Assembly (NCBI GenBank): GCA_964036045.1
Contig: OZ038388.1
Span: 1,063,501 to 1,127,500, forward strand
From: Eutreptiella sp. 'Long Island Sound 2002'
Taxonomy: Eukaryota; Euglenozoa; Euglenophyceae; Eutreptiales; Eutreptiaceae
Length of the DNA: 64,000 nt
Direction: 5' to 3'
The notes under the pieces were generated by a model that made no database searches, was not told where the DNA came from, and was given only the letters and a program-made list of their open reading frames with translations. A program made the translations under genes and the position numbers. Shown piece by piece: positions 30,307-40,802 of the stretch (positions within the stretch are counted from its first letter, which is position 1; each line of letters opens with the position of its first letter).

Positions 30307-32320
30307 TCAGGGTTGAAGGAGGATTTTATTTTCTATATTTTTGCGCTCAGGATATTTCTCCTTACCCTCATGACGCTTCTTACCACACCACACGCACAAA
30401 TTCAAACGTAACCGCTCCTTCACGTCTGACTCCCCAACGCGTTTCTGGTTCTTCAACCATGGGGGCCAGTGAGTAGAGGAACCAACCCAGCAGGTCTTTG
30501 GGTTGTGTGCCTTACCACAGTGTGTGCAAGGGGGGAGACCAGGATCCGAAGCCGTACGCTTGCCCCCCCCATGCTCACGCTCAGGTGATCGTCCACGCCT
30601 ATTTGCTTCATCCCCACGTGTTCTACCCCGACTATCAGGATGGATTCCCCGCACCGGCGCCTCGTCAGAGTGAGTCTCTGTGGTCTCGCGCCCTGCCGCT
30701 TTCTTGGATACCGTGAAACGCCTATGAGTGCGCAACAAAGGCATGATGAAATTATGGCAATCCTCCAAAGTCAATGCTTTGGGCTGTGTGTCCTCAAACT
30801 CATACAGCTTCTCAAGCTGCGAATCAAAAAACCCACAAGATAGCAAAGCATGCAAATACTGAGTCTTGGCAATGTCTGGTGGCACACCCCCCAACCGCTT
30901 CAAAAGCACGGACCACTGCAGGATCCAGTCCCTATAATCTTGCAAGTCACTCGACTCCGGTCGGGATTTCTGCCATTCAGTTTGCAAAGAAACAGGATTC
31001 GACAACATCTTAGCTTCACTCTTAATCTCATGCCAAATATCGGTATATGTCCAACCCAATTCATAAATTCACTTCAAGTATGAGTCAGCCGATTTATCCG
31101 GCAAACAAGACAACAAAGTCAAAGTTCGCAAATGCGGGCTCATAACTGAGCCCCAAAACTCCGTATAATACTTCCACTGCTTTCGAAACACATGCCAATT
31201 CAAAAAATCAGCGTCCAGCTTAGGACGTGGCAAAAACCTACGAATCTCCTTCTTGGCCTGTTCATCAAGCAACCTCAATTCGTTAGGATCAAACTGATCG
31301 CTAAGGACTCCTCGCACACGCCCTTCTCTCTTTCCGACTGTATCACCCATGAGGTCAGCCAATTGATCCACTTCAACATGCTTACCCTCATCCACTGAAC
31401 TGAAAAAAGACCGTACCTTCTGAGCATCCTTCCTCAATTGATCATGGGCGGTGTCTTTCCGTTGATGAGACAAAGAGGGGAAGCTTGCCTCTCCCACCTC
31501 ACTAGCATTGCTGTCATCATCAAAAGAAAATGCATTGAAACCAGAGCTCTTAGTTTTACCTTGCAACCGAAATGGAGACAAACCACCAATGCTACTCCGA
31601 GTTACCCGTGAGGGTGCACCATCGACTGATTGTGAGTGTTTGGTGCTTTTACCCAATAGACCTTGTAATGAGGAGTATGGTGCACGACCTACTTCATCGT
31701 CACTATCTCCAGCACGAAAACGAACATATGCCTCTTTAGCTGTTGGAATTGGCACTCGTTCGGCGGATCGATGGCTCACTGTGTCTCCTTTGATATCCTC
31801 CACACATTCGGCGATGGCTGCCGAAAGGGGAGAGACAACATTAGAGACATGTTCAAATAACTCCTTCCTCCTCACAAGTGCATCATCACCCAATTCACAA
31901 TCAATGATATGCCGAATCCTACTTAACTCGCGACCAAATTCATCCAAAACCCGTGTCTCTCCATGTGAAACCCAGTCACCATCTACTGGTTCCTTCTTGA
32001 CACCCCTTGTGGGATTCAACAAAGAAGCACGTGTGTCAACCTCTAATTTGAAGCGATGGAAATCATTCAAGGTGACAGATGACGCATAACGAGAATGCAA
32101 GTTGTGAATTTCTTTCTGCAAATTACCATCAACCAATTGGATATTTTTTTGCAATTCACCAATAGAATTCGAGTTTGGATGAACCATTTTGAAGGAAGAA
32201 TCAACCATATCCATTCTACGACACAACTCCTCAATGTTAGATGGAATTGTATCATACTTTTTCATGTTATCCTCCATGCGTTGAATTTCGTGCGCGCTCG
32301 GCATTGAAGAAATCTTTTCC
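30307..32320 (-). pseudogene. gag: Gag-like protein, 3' part (minus strand), with an in-frame TGA
   Basis: This is the downstream part of a large retrotransposon Gag-like protein. It runs 32320 to 31072, meets one in-frame TGA (31069-31071), then continues to 30307. A conserved-looking block (FLNWHVFRKQWKYYTEFWGS and the WQKSRPESSDLQ region) resembles Gag segments of Pao or similar LTR elements; the family is uncertain. Near the end are a full zinc knuckle (CTHCGKAHNPKTC, CX2CX4HX4C) and a second, CVWCGKKRHEGKEK, with Lys where the last Cys should be. The single stop and the missing Cys mark decay. No pol follows. Confidence 0.7.
31919..32320. repeat. 402-bp target duplication, left copy (insert 2)
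   Basis: This is identical to 38863-39264 except for about three substitutions, with equal length. The duplicated DNA is coding sequence of the minus-strand Gag. Confidence 0.9.
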
Positions 32321-32323
32321 GTG

Positions 32324-32345
32324 AGGTAGCTAGGTAGGTAGGTAT
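32324..32345 (-). repeat. (GGTA)n end of insert 2
   Basis: AGGTAGCTAGGTAGGTAGGT at the left border is an imperfect GGTA array matching the end of insert 1. Confidence 0.7.
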
Positions 32346-32905
32346 CTTCGGGAGCTCGGGATGCCTCCTTTGACGGTGCAGGAAGAAGGTCTTACCATGG
32401 GGACGTCCTGTCCCTCCCACTGCCCTATGTTAGGTGCCCCTTGAGCCGCTCCCGCATGTGCTTGGGAAGGCATTGTCGCGGCCACCCGGTCCATGTGTCC
32501 CAGGTGGGAGGGTGTCCCCACATGTGTCCATGAGTAGGGCCACATGCCCCCTCCTTCGGGCGGCAGCTCTGGGGGCTGCCCAGCCGTGTGGAGTATCTCT
32601 CACCACAAGGGGTCTTGCTCCCGCTTGTCTACGGTACGACCGCCTCACCCTTGTGGCTTGAGTTGCGGGGCCGCTCCGCTTGGCAGGCGACCCCCTCCTG
32701 GACTGTGTACCGGCTCGCCTGTCACCGGTTGCATCCATGGCTCCGGGTGACGTTTGCCATGGTCCCCGATGCAGCCTGGCCAGGCTCGGACCAGCAGCCT
32801 TGGAGTACCGCTCCTGCCACTGGCCCGGTGGGTCGGCTGGGTCGCCCCAGTGTGTCCGACCCATGGGGTGTTGGTGCTTTCCTGTCCCATGGCCGCCCTA
32901 CGTGT
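32346..32905. other. GC-rich stretch between tail and minisatellite of insert 2
   Basis: No gene is seen. A CCCCTCCTTCGGGCGG word near 32547 resembles CCCCTCCTTTGGGCGG in insert 1 near 23831, at a similar distance from the tail. This supports a shared 3' region. Confidence 0.5.
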
Positions 32906-35900
32906 GTGCGGTGTCCTGGGCCTCCCGGCTCCTGTTCACCGATGTGCCCGCTCGCCGTGTTGTGTTGGGTGTGCGGTGTCCTGGGCCCCCCGGCTCCTGT
33001 TCACCGGTGTGCCCGCTCGGTGTGGTGTGTTGCGTGTGCGGTGTCCTGGGCCTTTGGCTCCTGTTCACCGGTGTGCCCGCTCGGTGTGTTGTGTTGCGTG
33101 TGCGGTGTCCTGGGTCTCTGGCTCCTGTTCACCGGTGTGCCCGCTCGGTGTGTTGTGTTGCCTGTGCGGTGTCCTGGGCCCCCCGGCTCCTGTTCACCGG
33201 TGTGCCCGCTCGGTGTGTTGTGTTGCCTGTGCGGTGTCCTGGGCCTCCCGGCTCCCGTTCACCGGTGTGCCCGCTCGGTGTGTTGTGTTGCGTGTGCGGT
33301 GTCCTGGGCCCCCCGGCTCCTGTTCACCGGTGTGCCCGCTCGGTGTGTTGTGTTGCGTGTGCGGTGTCCTGGGCCTCCGGCTCCTGTTCACCGGTGTGCC
33401 CGCTCGGTGTGTTGTGTTGCGTGTGCGGTGTCCTGGGCCTCCGGCTCCTGTTCACCGATGTGCCCGCTCGCCGTGTTGTGTTGGGTGTGCGGTGTCCTGG
33501 GCCCCCCGGCTCCTGTTCACCGGTGTGCCCGCTCGGTGTGGTGTGTTGCGTGTGCGGTGTCCTGGGTCTCCGGCTCCTGTTCACCGGTGTGCCCGCTCGG
33601 TGTGTGGTGTTGCCTGTGCGGTGTCCTGGGCCCCCCGGCTCCTGTTCACCGGTGTGCCCGCTCGGTGTGTTGTGTTGCGTGTGCGGTGTCCTGGGCCCCC
33701 CGGCTCCTGTTCACCGGTGTGCCCGCTCGGTGTGTTGTGTTGCGTGTGCGGTGTCCTGGGCCTCCGGCTCCTGTTCACCGGTGTGCCCGCTCGGTGTGTT
33801 GTGTTGCGTGTGCGGTGTCCTGGGCCCCCCGGCTCCTGTTCACCGGTGTGCCCGCTCGGTGTGTTGTGTTGCCTGTGCGGTGTCCTGGGCCTCCCGGCTC
33901 CTGTTCACCGGTGTGCCCGCTCGGTGTGTTGTGTTGCGTGTGCGGTGTCCTGGGCCTCCCGGCTCCTGTTCACCGGTGTGCCCGCTCGGTGTGTTGTGTT
34001 GCGTGTGCGGTGTCCTGGGCCTCCGGCTCCTGTTCACCGGTGTGCCCGCTCGGTGTGTTGTGTTGCGTGTGCGGTGTCCTGGGCCTCCCGGCTCCTGTTC
34101 ACCGGTGTGCCCGCTCGGTGTGGTGTGTTGCCTGTGCGGTGTCCTGGGCCTCCGGCTCCTGTTCACCGGTGTGCCCGCTCGGTGTGTTGTGTTGCGTGTG
34201 CGGTGTCCTGGGCCTCCCGGCTCCTGTTCACCGGTGTGCCCGCTTGGTGTGTTGTGTTGCGTGTGCGGTGTCCTGGGCCTCTGGCTCCTGTTCACCGGTG
34301 TGCCTGCTCGGTGTGTTGTGTTGCGTGTGCGGTGTCCTGGGCCTCCGGCTCCTGTTCACCGGTGTGCCCGCTCGGTGTGTTGTGTTGCGTGTGCGGTGTC
34401 CTGGGCCCCCCGGCTCCTGTTCACCGGTGTGCCCGCTCGGTGTGGTGTGTTGCGTGTGCGGTGTCCTGGGCCTCCGGCTCCTGTTCACCGGTGTGCCCGC
34501 TCGGTGTGTTGTGTTGCGTGTGCGGTGTCCTGGGCCTCCCGGCTCCTGTTCACCGGTGTGCCCGCTCGGTGTGTTGTGTTGCGTGTGCGGTGTCCTGGGC
34601 CTCCGGCTCCTGTTCACCGGTGTGCCCGCTCGGTGTGTTGTGTTGCGTGTGCGGTGTCCTGGGCCTCCGGCTCCTGTTCACCGGTGTGCCCGCTCGGTGT
34701 GTTGTGTTGCGTGTGCGGTGTCCTGGGCCTCCCGGCTCCTGTTCACCGGTGTGCCCGCTCGGTGTGTTGTGTTGCGTGTGCGGTGTCCTGGGCCTCCCGG
34801 CTCCTGTTCACCGGTGTGCCTGCTCGGTGTGTTGTGTTGCGTGTGCGGTGTCCTGGGCCTCCCGGCTCCTGTTCACCGGTGTGCCCGCTCGGTGTGTTGT
34901 GTTGCGTGTGCGGTGTCCTGGGCCTCCTGGCTCCTGTTCACCGGTGTGCCTGCTCGGTGTGTTGTGTTGCGTGTGCGGTGTCCTGGGCCTCCCGGCTCCT
35001 GTTCACCGGTGTGCCCGCTCGGTGTGTTGGGTTGCGTTTGCGGTGTCCTGGGCCTCCCGGCTCCTGTTCACCGGTGTGCCCGCTCGGTGTGTTGTCTTGC
35101 GTGTGCGGTGTCCTGGGCCCAGCGGCTCCTGTTCACCGGTGTGCCCGCTCGGTGTGGTGTGTTGCGTGTGCGGTGTCCTGGGCCTCCGGCTCCTGTTCAC
35201 CGGTGTGCCCGCTCGGTGTGTTGTGTTGCGTGTGCGGTGTCCTGGGCCTCCCGGCTCCTGTTCACCGGTGTGCCCGCTCAGTGTGTTGTGTTGCGTGTGC
35301 GGTGTCCTGGGCCTCCGGCTCCTGTTCACCGGTGTGCCCGCTCGGTGTGTTGTGTTGCGTGTGCGGTGTCCTGGGCCCCCCGGCTCCTGTTCACCGGTGT
35401 GTCCGCTCGGTGTGGTGTGTTGCGTGTGCGGTGTCCTGGGCCTCCGGCTCCTGTTCACCGGTGTGCCCGCTCGGTGTGTTGTGTTGCGTGTGCGGTTTCC
35501 TGGGCCTCCCGGCTCCTGTTCACCGGTGTGCCCGCTCGGTGTGTTGTGTTGCGTGTGCGGTGTCCTGGGCCCGCCAACTCCTGTTCACCGGTGTGCACGC
35601 TCGGTGTGTTGTGTTGCGTGTGCGGTGTCCTGGGCCTCCCGGCTCCTGTTCACCGGTGTGCCCGCTCGGTGTGTTGTGTTGCGTGTGCGGTGTCCTGGGC
35701 CTCCCGGCTCCTGTTCTCCGGTGCGCCCGCTCGCTGTGTTGTGTTGCGTGTGCGGTGTCCTGGGCCCCCCGGCTCCTGTTCACCGGTGTGCCCGCTCGGT
35801 GTGTTGTGTTGCGTGTGCGGTGTCCTGGGCCTCCGGCTCCTGTTCACCGGTGTGCCCGCTCGGTGTGTTGTCTTGCATGTGCGGTGTCCTGGGCCTCCCG

Positions 35901-36395
35901 GCTCCTGTTCACCGGTGTGCCCGCTCGGTGTGTTGTGTTGCGTGTGCGGTGTCCTGGGCCTCCCGGCTCCTGTTCACCGGTGTGCCCGCTCGGTGTGTTG
36001 TGTTGCGTTTGCGGTGTCCTGGGCCTCCCGGCTCCTGTTCACCAGTGTGCCCGCTCGGTGTGTTGTGTTGCGTGTGCGGTGTCCTGGGCCCCCCGGCTCC
36101 TGTTCACCGGTGTGCCCGCTCGGTGTGTTGTGTTGCGTGTGCGGTGTCCTGGGCCTCCGGCTCCTGTTCACCGGTGTGCCCGCTCGGTGTGTTGTGTTGC
36201 GTGTGCGGTGTCCTGGGCCTCCGGCTCCTGTTCACCGGTGTGCCTGCTCGGTGTGTTGTGTTGCGTGTGCGGTGTCCTGGGCCTCCCGGCTCCTGTTCAC
36301 CGGTGCGCCCGCTCGGTGTGTTGTGTTGCGTGTGCGGTGTCCTGGGCCTCCCCGCTCCTGTTCACCGGTGTGCCCGCTCGGTGTGTTGTGTTGCT
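32906..36395. repeat. minisatellite, 64/65-bp unit, about 54 copies
   Basis: The unit contains the 8-bp palindrome CACCGGTG, the word GCTCGGTGTGTTGTGTTGC and CGGTGTCCTGGGCC. Units are 65 bp (CCTCCCGG or CCCCCCGG variants) or 64 bp (CCTCCGG). The + strand unit has only one regular A (in TTCACC), so no frame can contain a stop. Three overlapping reading frames of 1,277-1,847 codons result and are artefacts. On the minus strand each unit has a TGA in one frame. Confidence 0.95.
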
Positions 36396-36411
36396 GTGCG
36401 GGGCGTCGCTG

Positions 36412-36572
36412 CGGGGCGCCCACTCGTCCATCTGGACGGCGGCTATCGTAGCCGGCAGGGGCTGGGTACCCTCCGGGCGCACACACGTCCATCCGGACGG
36501 CGGCTGTTCGTAGCCGGCAGGTGCTGGGTACCCTCCGGGCGCGAACTCGTCCATCCGGACGGCGGCTGGCGT
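36412..36572. repeat. short tandem repeat of about 63 bp, 2.6 copies
   Basis: The unit contains CGTCCATCCGGACGGCGGCT, GTAGCCGGCAG and CTGGGTACCCTCCGGGCGC. TCCATCCGGACGG includes a near-palindrome. The array abuts the minisatellite but has a different unit. Confidence 0.85.
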
Positions 36573-38290
36573 GCGTGTGCTTGCTCTTTGTGGCCGGGTC
36601 GGGCGGGCCGGCCTCCCGGGCGCGTTGTGGTGCGCCTCACCTTTTCCTTTGGCCGCCTTGTCTTTCTGCTTTGCTTGGCCCCCTCCGGGCTGGGGTTGCT
36701 GCCCGCTCTCTCGCTGCCCTTGCCGTTCCTCGTTGCCTTGGCGCCGTGCTTTGGTTGTTTTTCTCGGCCTCCCGCTGCCTGGCTCTTCGTGCGCTCGCGC
36801 GTCGTTTGTGTCTCCCGCTTGGCCGTTGGCTGCTCTTTGGTGGTTTCTCCCCCCACCCCCTCCCTTTTTGTGTCTCGGTGTTTTCGTCGCTCCTGCTTGG
36901 TGCCTTGGTGTTGTTTTTTTTTTTTTTTTTTTTTTTCCCTTCTTCCCCTGTGCGCCCCCGTTGTCTCCGGCTTTCTCTGGTTTCCGGCCCCGGGTGCCCT
37001 GGGCCTCGGCGCTGTGCGTTGTTTGCTTTGTTGGCCTTCCGCCTCTCGGCTCTCCGTGTGCTTGTCCCTCTTTCGTGCTTTCCGCCTGGCTGGTGCTTGC
37101 TCCCCGTCGGTTGCTGCCCCCCCCCCCCCCCCTTTTTGTCTCGCGGTTTTCGTCGCTGCCGCTCGGTGCTGTGTGCCGTGTGCTGCGTTGTGCTGTGTGT
37201 CCCTGGGTGCGGTGCTGTGCCGTGTTGTGCTCGTTGGGTGCCGCTGCTTGTTGCGCCGTGCCCTCTGGCGCTGCCCGTTGCCCTGGGGCCCTGTGCTCTG
37301 CGGCGCTGCGTTTTGCGGTATTCCCCTGTGCTGTGTGTGTTTTGTCGTGGTGCGGTGGTGCGTGCTGTTGTTGGCCGCTCTGCTTTGTGCTGTGTGTGTC
37401 CCGGGGTGCTGTGCTGTGCGTTCCCTGTCCTCTCCGCTACGTGCGGTGTGTGCTTCGGCGTGCTGGTGCGCTTGTGTTGTACTGTTCGTGTGGTGCTCGC
37501 TGTTACTGGCGCCTGGTGCTGTGGTGTGCCGTGGTGCGGTGCTGGGTCTGGTGGCCGGTGGTTGTCTGCTGGTGGCGTGTTTCGGTGTCGGTGTCCCTGT
37601 CTGGCCGCGTGGTCTGTTTCCCTGTGGTTGGTGTGGTTTGCTGTGGTGCCCTGCTTTCCTGTGTCGTGTTCTGTGGTGCTGTGCTGTCGCGTGGTGCTGT
37701 GCTGTTGTGCTCTGCTGTCGTGTTGCGGTGCTGTTGGGGCTTGCTTTGCCCTCCTGTGGGCTGTCGTGCTGTGCTGTGTTGTGCTGTTGGTTGGCTGTGC
37801 TGTTTTTTGTCCGGTGGTGGTGTCTGCGTGCTGTGGTGCTCTTTTCCTCATGCTGTGCGTTCCCTGTCTTCTCCGCTCTGTGCGCTGCGGTGCCTTGTTG
37901 TGCTGGCTGTGGTGCCTTGCTTCCCTGTGTCATGTGCTGTGGCGCTGTGCTGTCGTGTGGTGCTGTGCTGTCGTGCTCTGCTGTCGTTTTGCGGTGCTGT
38001 TTGTGTTTGCTTTGCCCTCCTGCGGCCCGTCGTGCGGCGCCAGTGTCGTCTGCGCTGTTGTTGGTGCCTCGTGCTGTGGCGTGTCCCTGTGCGTTGTGGT
38101 GTCTCCCTGGGCGTTCTGCGGTGTGGTGGTGCTGCTCTGGTGTGTCGTGGTGTCTTGCTGTGCTGTGCGTTGTCCTGTGGTGTCCTGCGCCCTGTGCCGT
38201 GTCCTGCGGTGCCGTGCTGCCCTGCGGTGCTGTGCTGGTTTGTTTCTTGCGTGGGTGTGGTTGTACCTACTTGAAAAACCGCCGCAAAAT
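36573..38290. other. A-depleted stretch of insert 2
   Basis: The run 36856-37319 (464 bases) contains no A on the + strand, and the whole stretch is made of GTGCTGTGC-like words. A 496-codon minus-strand frame (36443-37933) exists, but its composition (Thr, Gln, His, Arg, Lys) follows from the missing T on that strand. I see no protein family in it. Confidence 0.6.
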
Positions 38291-38337
38291 TTCGTAAAAT
38301 ATTTTTTTTTTTTTTTCCTCTTTTTTTTTTTTTTTTG
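38291..38337. repeat. poly-T tracts
   Basis: Two long T runs are separated by CCTC, followed by A-rich DNA. On the minus strand they are poly-A tracts. They may be an internal relic of a poly-A retroposon, or simple slippage. Confidence 0.6.
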
Positions 38338-38862
38338 CTTTTGAAAAAAAATAAAATTATACACGACCCAACACACTCGCATGCAGCAAGACCATGTTCG
38401 TTGCTGTGCCTTACGTGCTACCCGTCGTTCTTGATGTTCTCGGCCTTGTTCTTGTGCGTGGCGTCAAGGAGCGTGTTGGTGTCCATTGCTAAGGGTTAAC
38501 CGCGTTCCCCCAGGGCCGCCGCCTGAGCTGCAGGGCAAGGGGAGTGATGGGCACGAGGGTGGGGAGGGAGGTGCATGGAGAAGAAGAAGAAAAAGGCGGC
38601 AGGGCGCGACATGAGGGGTCGTGGCGAGTTATGAAAAATTTTCGAGTTTTACGCGCTGCTCGCGAAGCGTTTTTCTTTGCACCCATAGCGAGTTAGACAA
38701 CGGCAAGGACGGCGTTGGGGTCCTACGAGCGTTACGGTGCTTACGGCGTTAACTATTCACCTATTTGACGTCGAAAAAGTTTTCGTCGCGTTTTTACGCG
38801 TTTCGCAGCGCGCTTTTTGGCCTAAGCGTTTTTTATGCTAATTAGTCTTATTTTCAGCTATT

Positions 38863-39264
38863 CTACTTAACTCGCGACCAAATTCATCCAAAACCCGTGT
38901 CTCTCCATGTGAAACCGAGTCACCATCTACTGGTTCCTTCTTGACACCCCTTGTGGGATTCAACAAAGAAGCACGTGTGTCAACCTCTAATTTGAAGCGA
39001 TGGAAATCATTCAAGGTGACAGATGACGCATAACGAGAATGCAAGTTGTGAATTTCTTTCTGCAAATTACCATCAACCAATTGGATATTTTTTTGCAATT
39101 CACCAATAGAAATCGAGTTTGGATGAACCATTTTGAAGGAGGAATCAACCATATCCATTCTACGACACAACTCCTCAATGTTAGATGGAATTGTATCATA
39201 CTTTTTCATGTTATCCTCCATGCGTTGAATTTCGTGCGCGCTCGGCATTGAAGAAATCTTTTCC
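38863..39264. repeat. 402-bp target duplication, right copy (insert 2)
   Basis: This is the partner of 31919-32320. Beyond it the Gag coding sequence continues with CTTGAATTCCTG. Confidence 0.9.
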
Positions 39265-40505
39265 TTGAATTCCTGTAGCAATTGAGTTGAAGAAATATTG
39301 GAGGATGATGCCTCCAATGCCATAATACGCGTATCAAGCGCCTCAATTTGTGAAGACAATTGCCGGACACTCACCTATTTGTCCGAACGAATGGCGCGCA
39401 ACTCTTGGGTGAATTGTTGACTCAATGAATCAAATCTGCGTTGCAATTCACCCAACTCTTGTCGAATTACCTTGGTATTTACATTGTCACCACAAGCATC
39501 CGACAATGGTTCACGCATGGATGAAATTTCTTGCGAACACCGTGTTTGGCCCTCTTCAAGTTTCCTATCTCCCTCTTGAAATATACAATCCATTTTGGAT
39601 AAACGTGACTCCAAATAAACACGGTCTTCCTTTAACAAAGATTGAAGTGCATCGTGTGTCACACATGAATTAACATGGTTTCGTAGTTCCCCAATTTGAG
39701 AGCGATACTCCTCACGCGCACCATGTAAATCACGCTCATGCCCTTGAATGCCTTGTTGCACATGACGAATGCATTGTTCTTGCTCATCCAATTTTGACCG
39801 AACACCATTCAATAACCCGGCATGTGATTCAACCACTTGAGAAATTTTCTCCACAAATTGACCCAAATTGTTGCCAACCGTGACAACACGTTGAATGTCC
39901 TCAGAATGCGTGTTTATGATGGCTTGCATAGATTGACCAGATTGAACCAAATTCTCCACAACCTCAGACACACCCAATAATAGGTCTTGTGCCGCCCCAT
40001 CTAATTGAGAATTTGTGCGAACCGCGCGGCGAATTTCAACTGGCACACCATCCGGAGTAACGAACCGAACCTGTTCGACGCGCTCTTCTCCAAATTCCCA
40101 TGCTTCATGCTCAAGAATGTTCGAGTCTCCACTATCTCCTTGTTGAAACTGCGAGAACGCCAACTGTCGTGACGGGCTTTCGAGCATCGGAAAGCTCCGA
40201 GTATATGCGAACCTCGCCGGCGTGCCTTGAGCGCGCCCATCATGAACTATCATCTCGTTCGGCCGCTCCGGCGAAACTCGATTACCAATTCGATACATCG
40301 GTCGATTTGTAGTTGTCGAATAAAATGTCGCTTTTGAAAACGAATTCCAATACCTTGCGAGATATATTCCGCAGCGATTCTCAACAATGGGCTCAAATCC
40401 GTAAACTTCTGTCGATCGATACAGGGCAGAACCTAATCTGCTACCATGCACGACAGATGATCGCCGGTAATCAAAGCAGAGTAAAAAGCCAATCAATCCA
40501 TTCAA
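38863..40505 (-). pseudogene. gag: Gag-like protein, 5' part (minus strand), coiled coil, with in-frame TAG
   Basis: This is the upstream part of the Gag split by insert 2. It reads from an ATG at 40505 through 376 codons to a TAG (39375-39377), then continues in the same frame from 39374 through the insertion point. The middle is heptad-rich and should form a long coiled coil (residues about 150-376 and on). No membrane segment is seen. The bases around the TAG read AGGTGAGT, which also matches a splice-donor consensus; but coding continues directly in frame, so a nonsense mutation is simpler. The last 402 bp are the right copy of the insert 2 target duplication. Confidence 0.7.
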
Positions 40506-40802
40506 TGTGATAACAGTCTAAGCCAGTAAATGAAAGCGCATTATTCTACACTTAAAGCAGCCAAAAATGCTACATCTAGCCAATTCTGCATCCTACTCTG
40601 AAATCTGTCAAATATGCTCAAGAACACACTGGGTAAGGACTACCCATGTCTACTCACCTTCCTACCCTCAGTCAATACAAGTCCCCAAGGGATGTGGCAA
40701 TACAAAGAGTGCTAATGAGCATCAATATCTATGCTGATCTATCCCTAAATGCCTGGGCCTCCTACATTTTGGACCCTGGATTTTGATAAATGCAATCGTT
40801 GA
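40506..40802. other. unassigned, between the Gag and GIY-YIG relics
   Basis: I see nothing recognisable in this AT-balanced stretch. Confidence 0.5.

Larger units (their letters stand above)
32321..38862 (-). mobile_element. GC-rich retroposon-like insert 2 with long target duplications
   Basis: This 6,542-bp insert splits the minus-strand Gag gene. The borders are set by the 402-bp copies. Its left end has the same (GGTA)n motif as insert 1, followed by about 580 bp of GC-rich DNA, a 3.5-kb minisatellite, a strongly A-free part, poly-T tracts and an AT-richer right end. I recognise no enzyme gene. The shared end motif and structure suggest the same class of mobile DNA as insert 1; the minus orientation is inferred from the tail. 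Confidence 0.75.

Noticed and set aside
32906-36395. CRISPR array
   Set aside because: Units are directly tandem with no unique spacers, the length is 64-65 bp, and the surrounding DNA is eukaryotic retrotransposons with no cas genes.
36443-37933. 496-codon minus-strand protein in insert 2
   Set aside because: The residues (Thr, Gln, His, Arg, Lys, Ala) follow directly from a strand without T. There is no domain and no change in pattern along the frame.
32588-38344. Giant + strand reading frames of 1,287, 1,277, 1,847, 607 and 567 codons
   Set aside because: They arise because the minisatellite and the A-free DNA cannot contain stop codons on this strand. All three frames are open at once and the translations are plain repeats.
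39370-39380. Splice donor (AGGTGAGT) ending an exon at the TAG of the minus-strand Gag
   Set aside because: Coding continues in the same frame right after it and into the known downstream part, so an intron is not needed.
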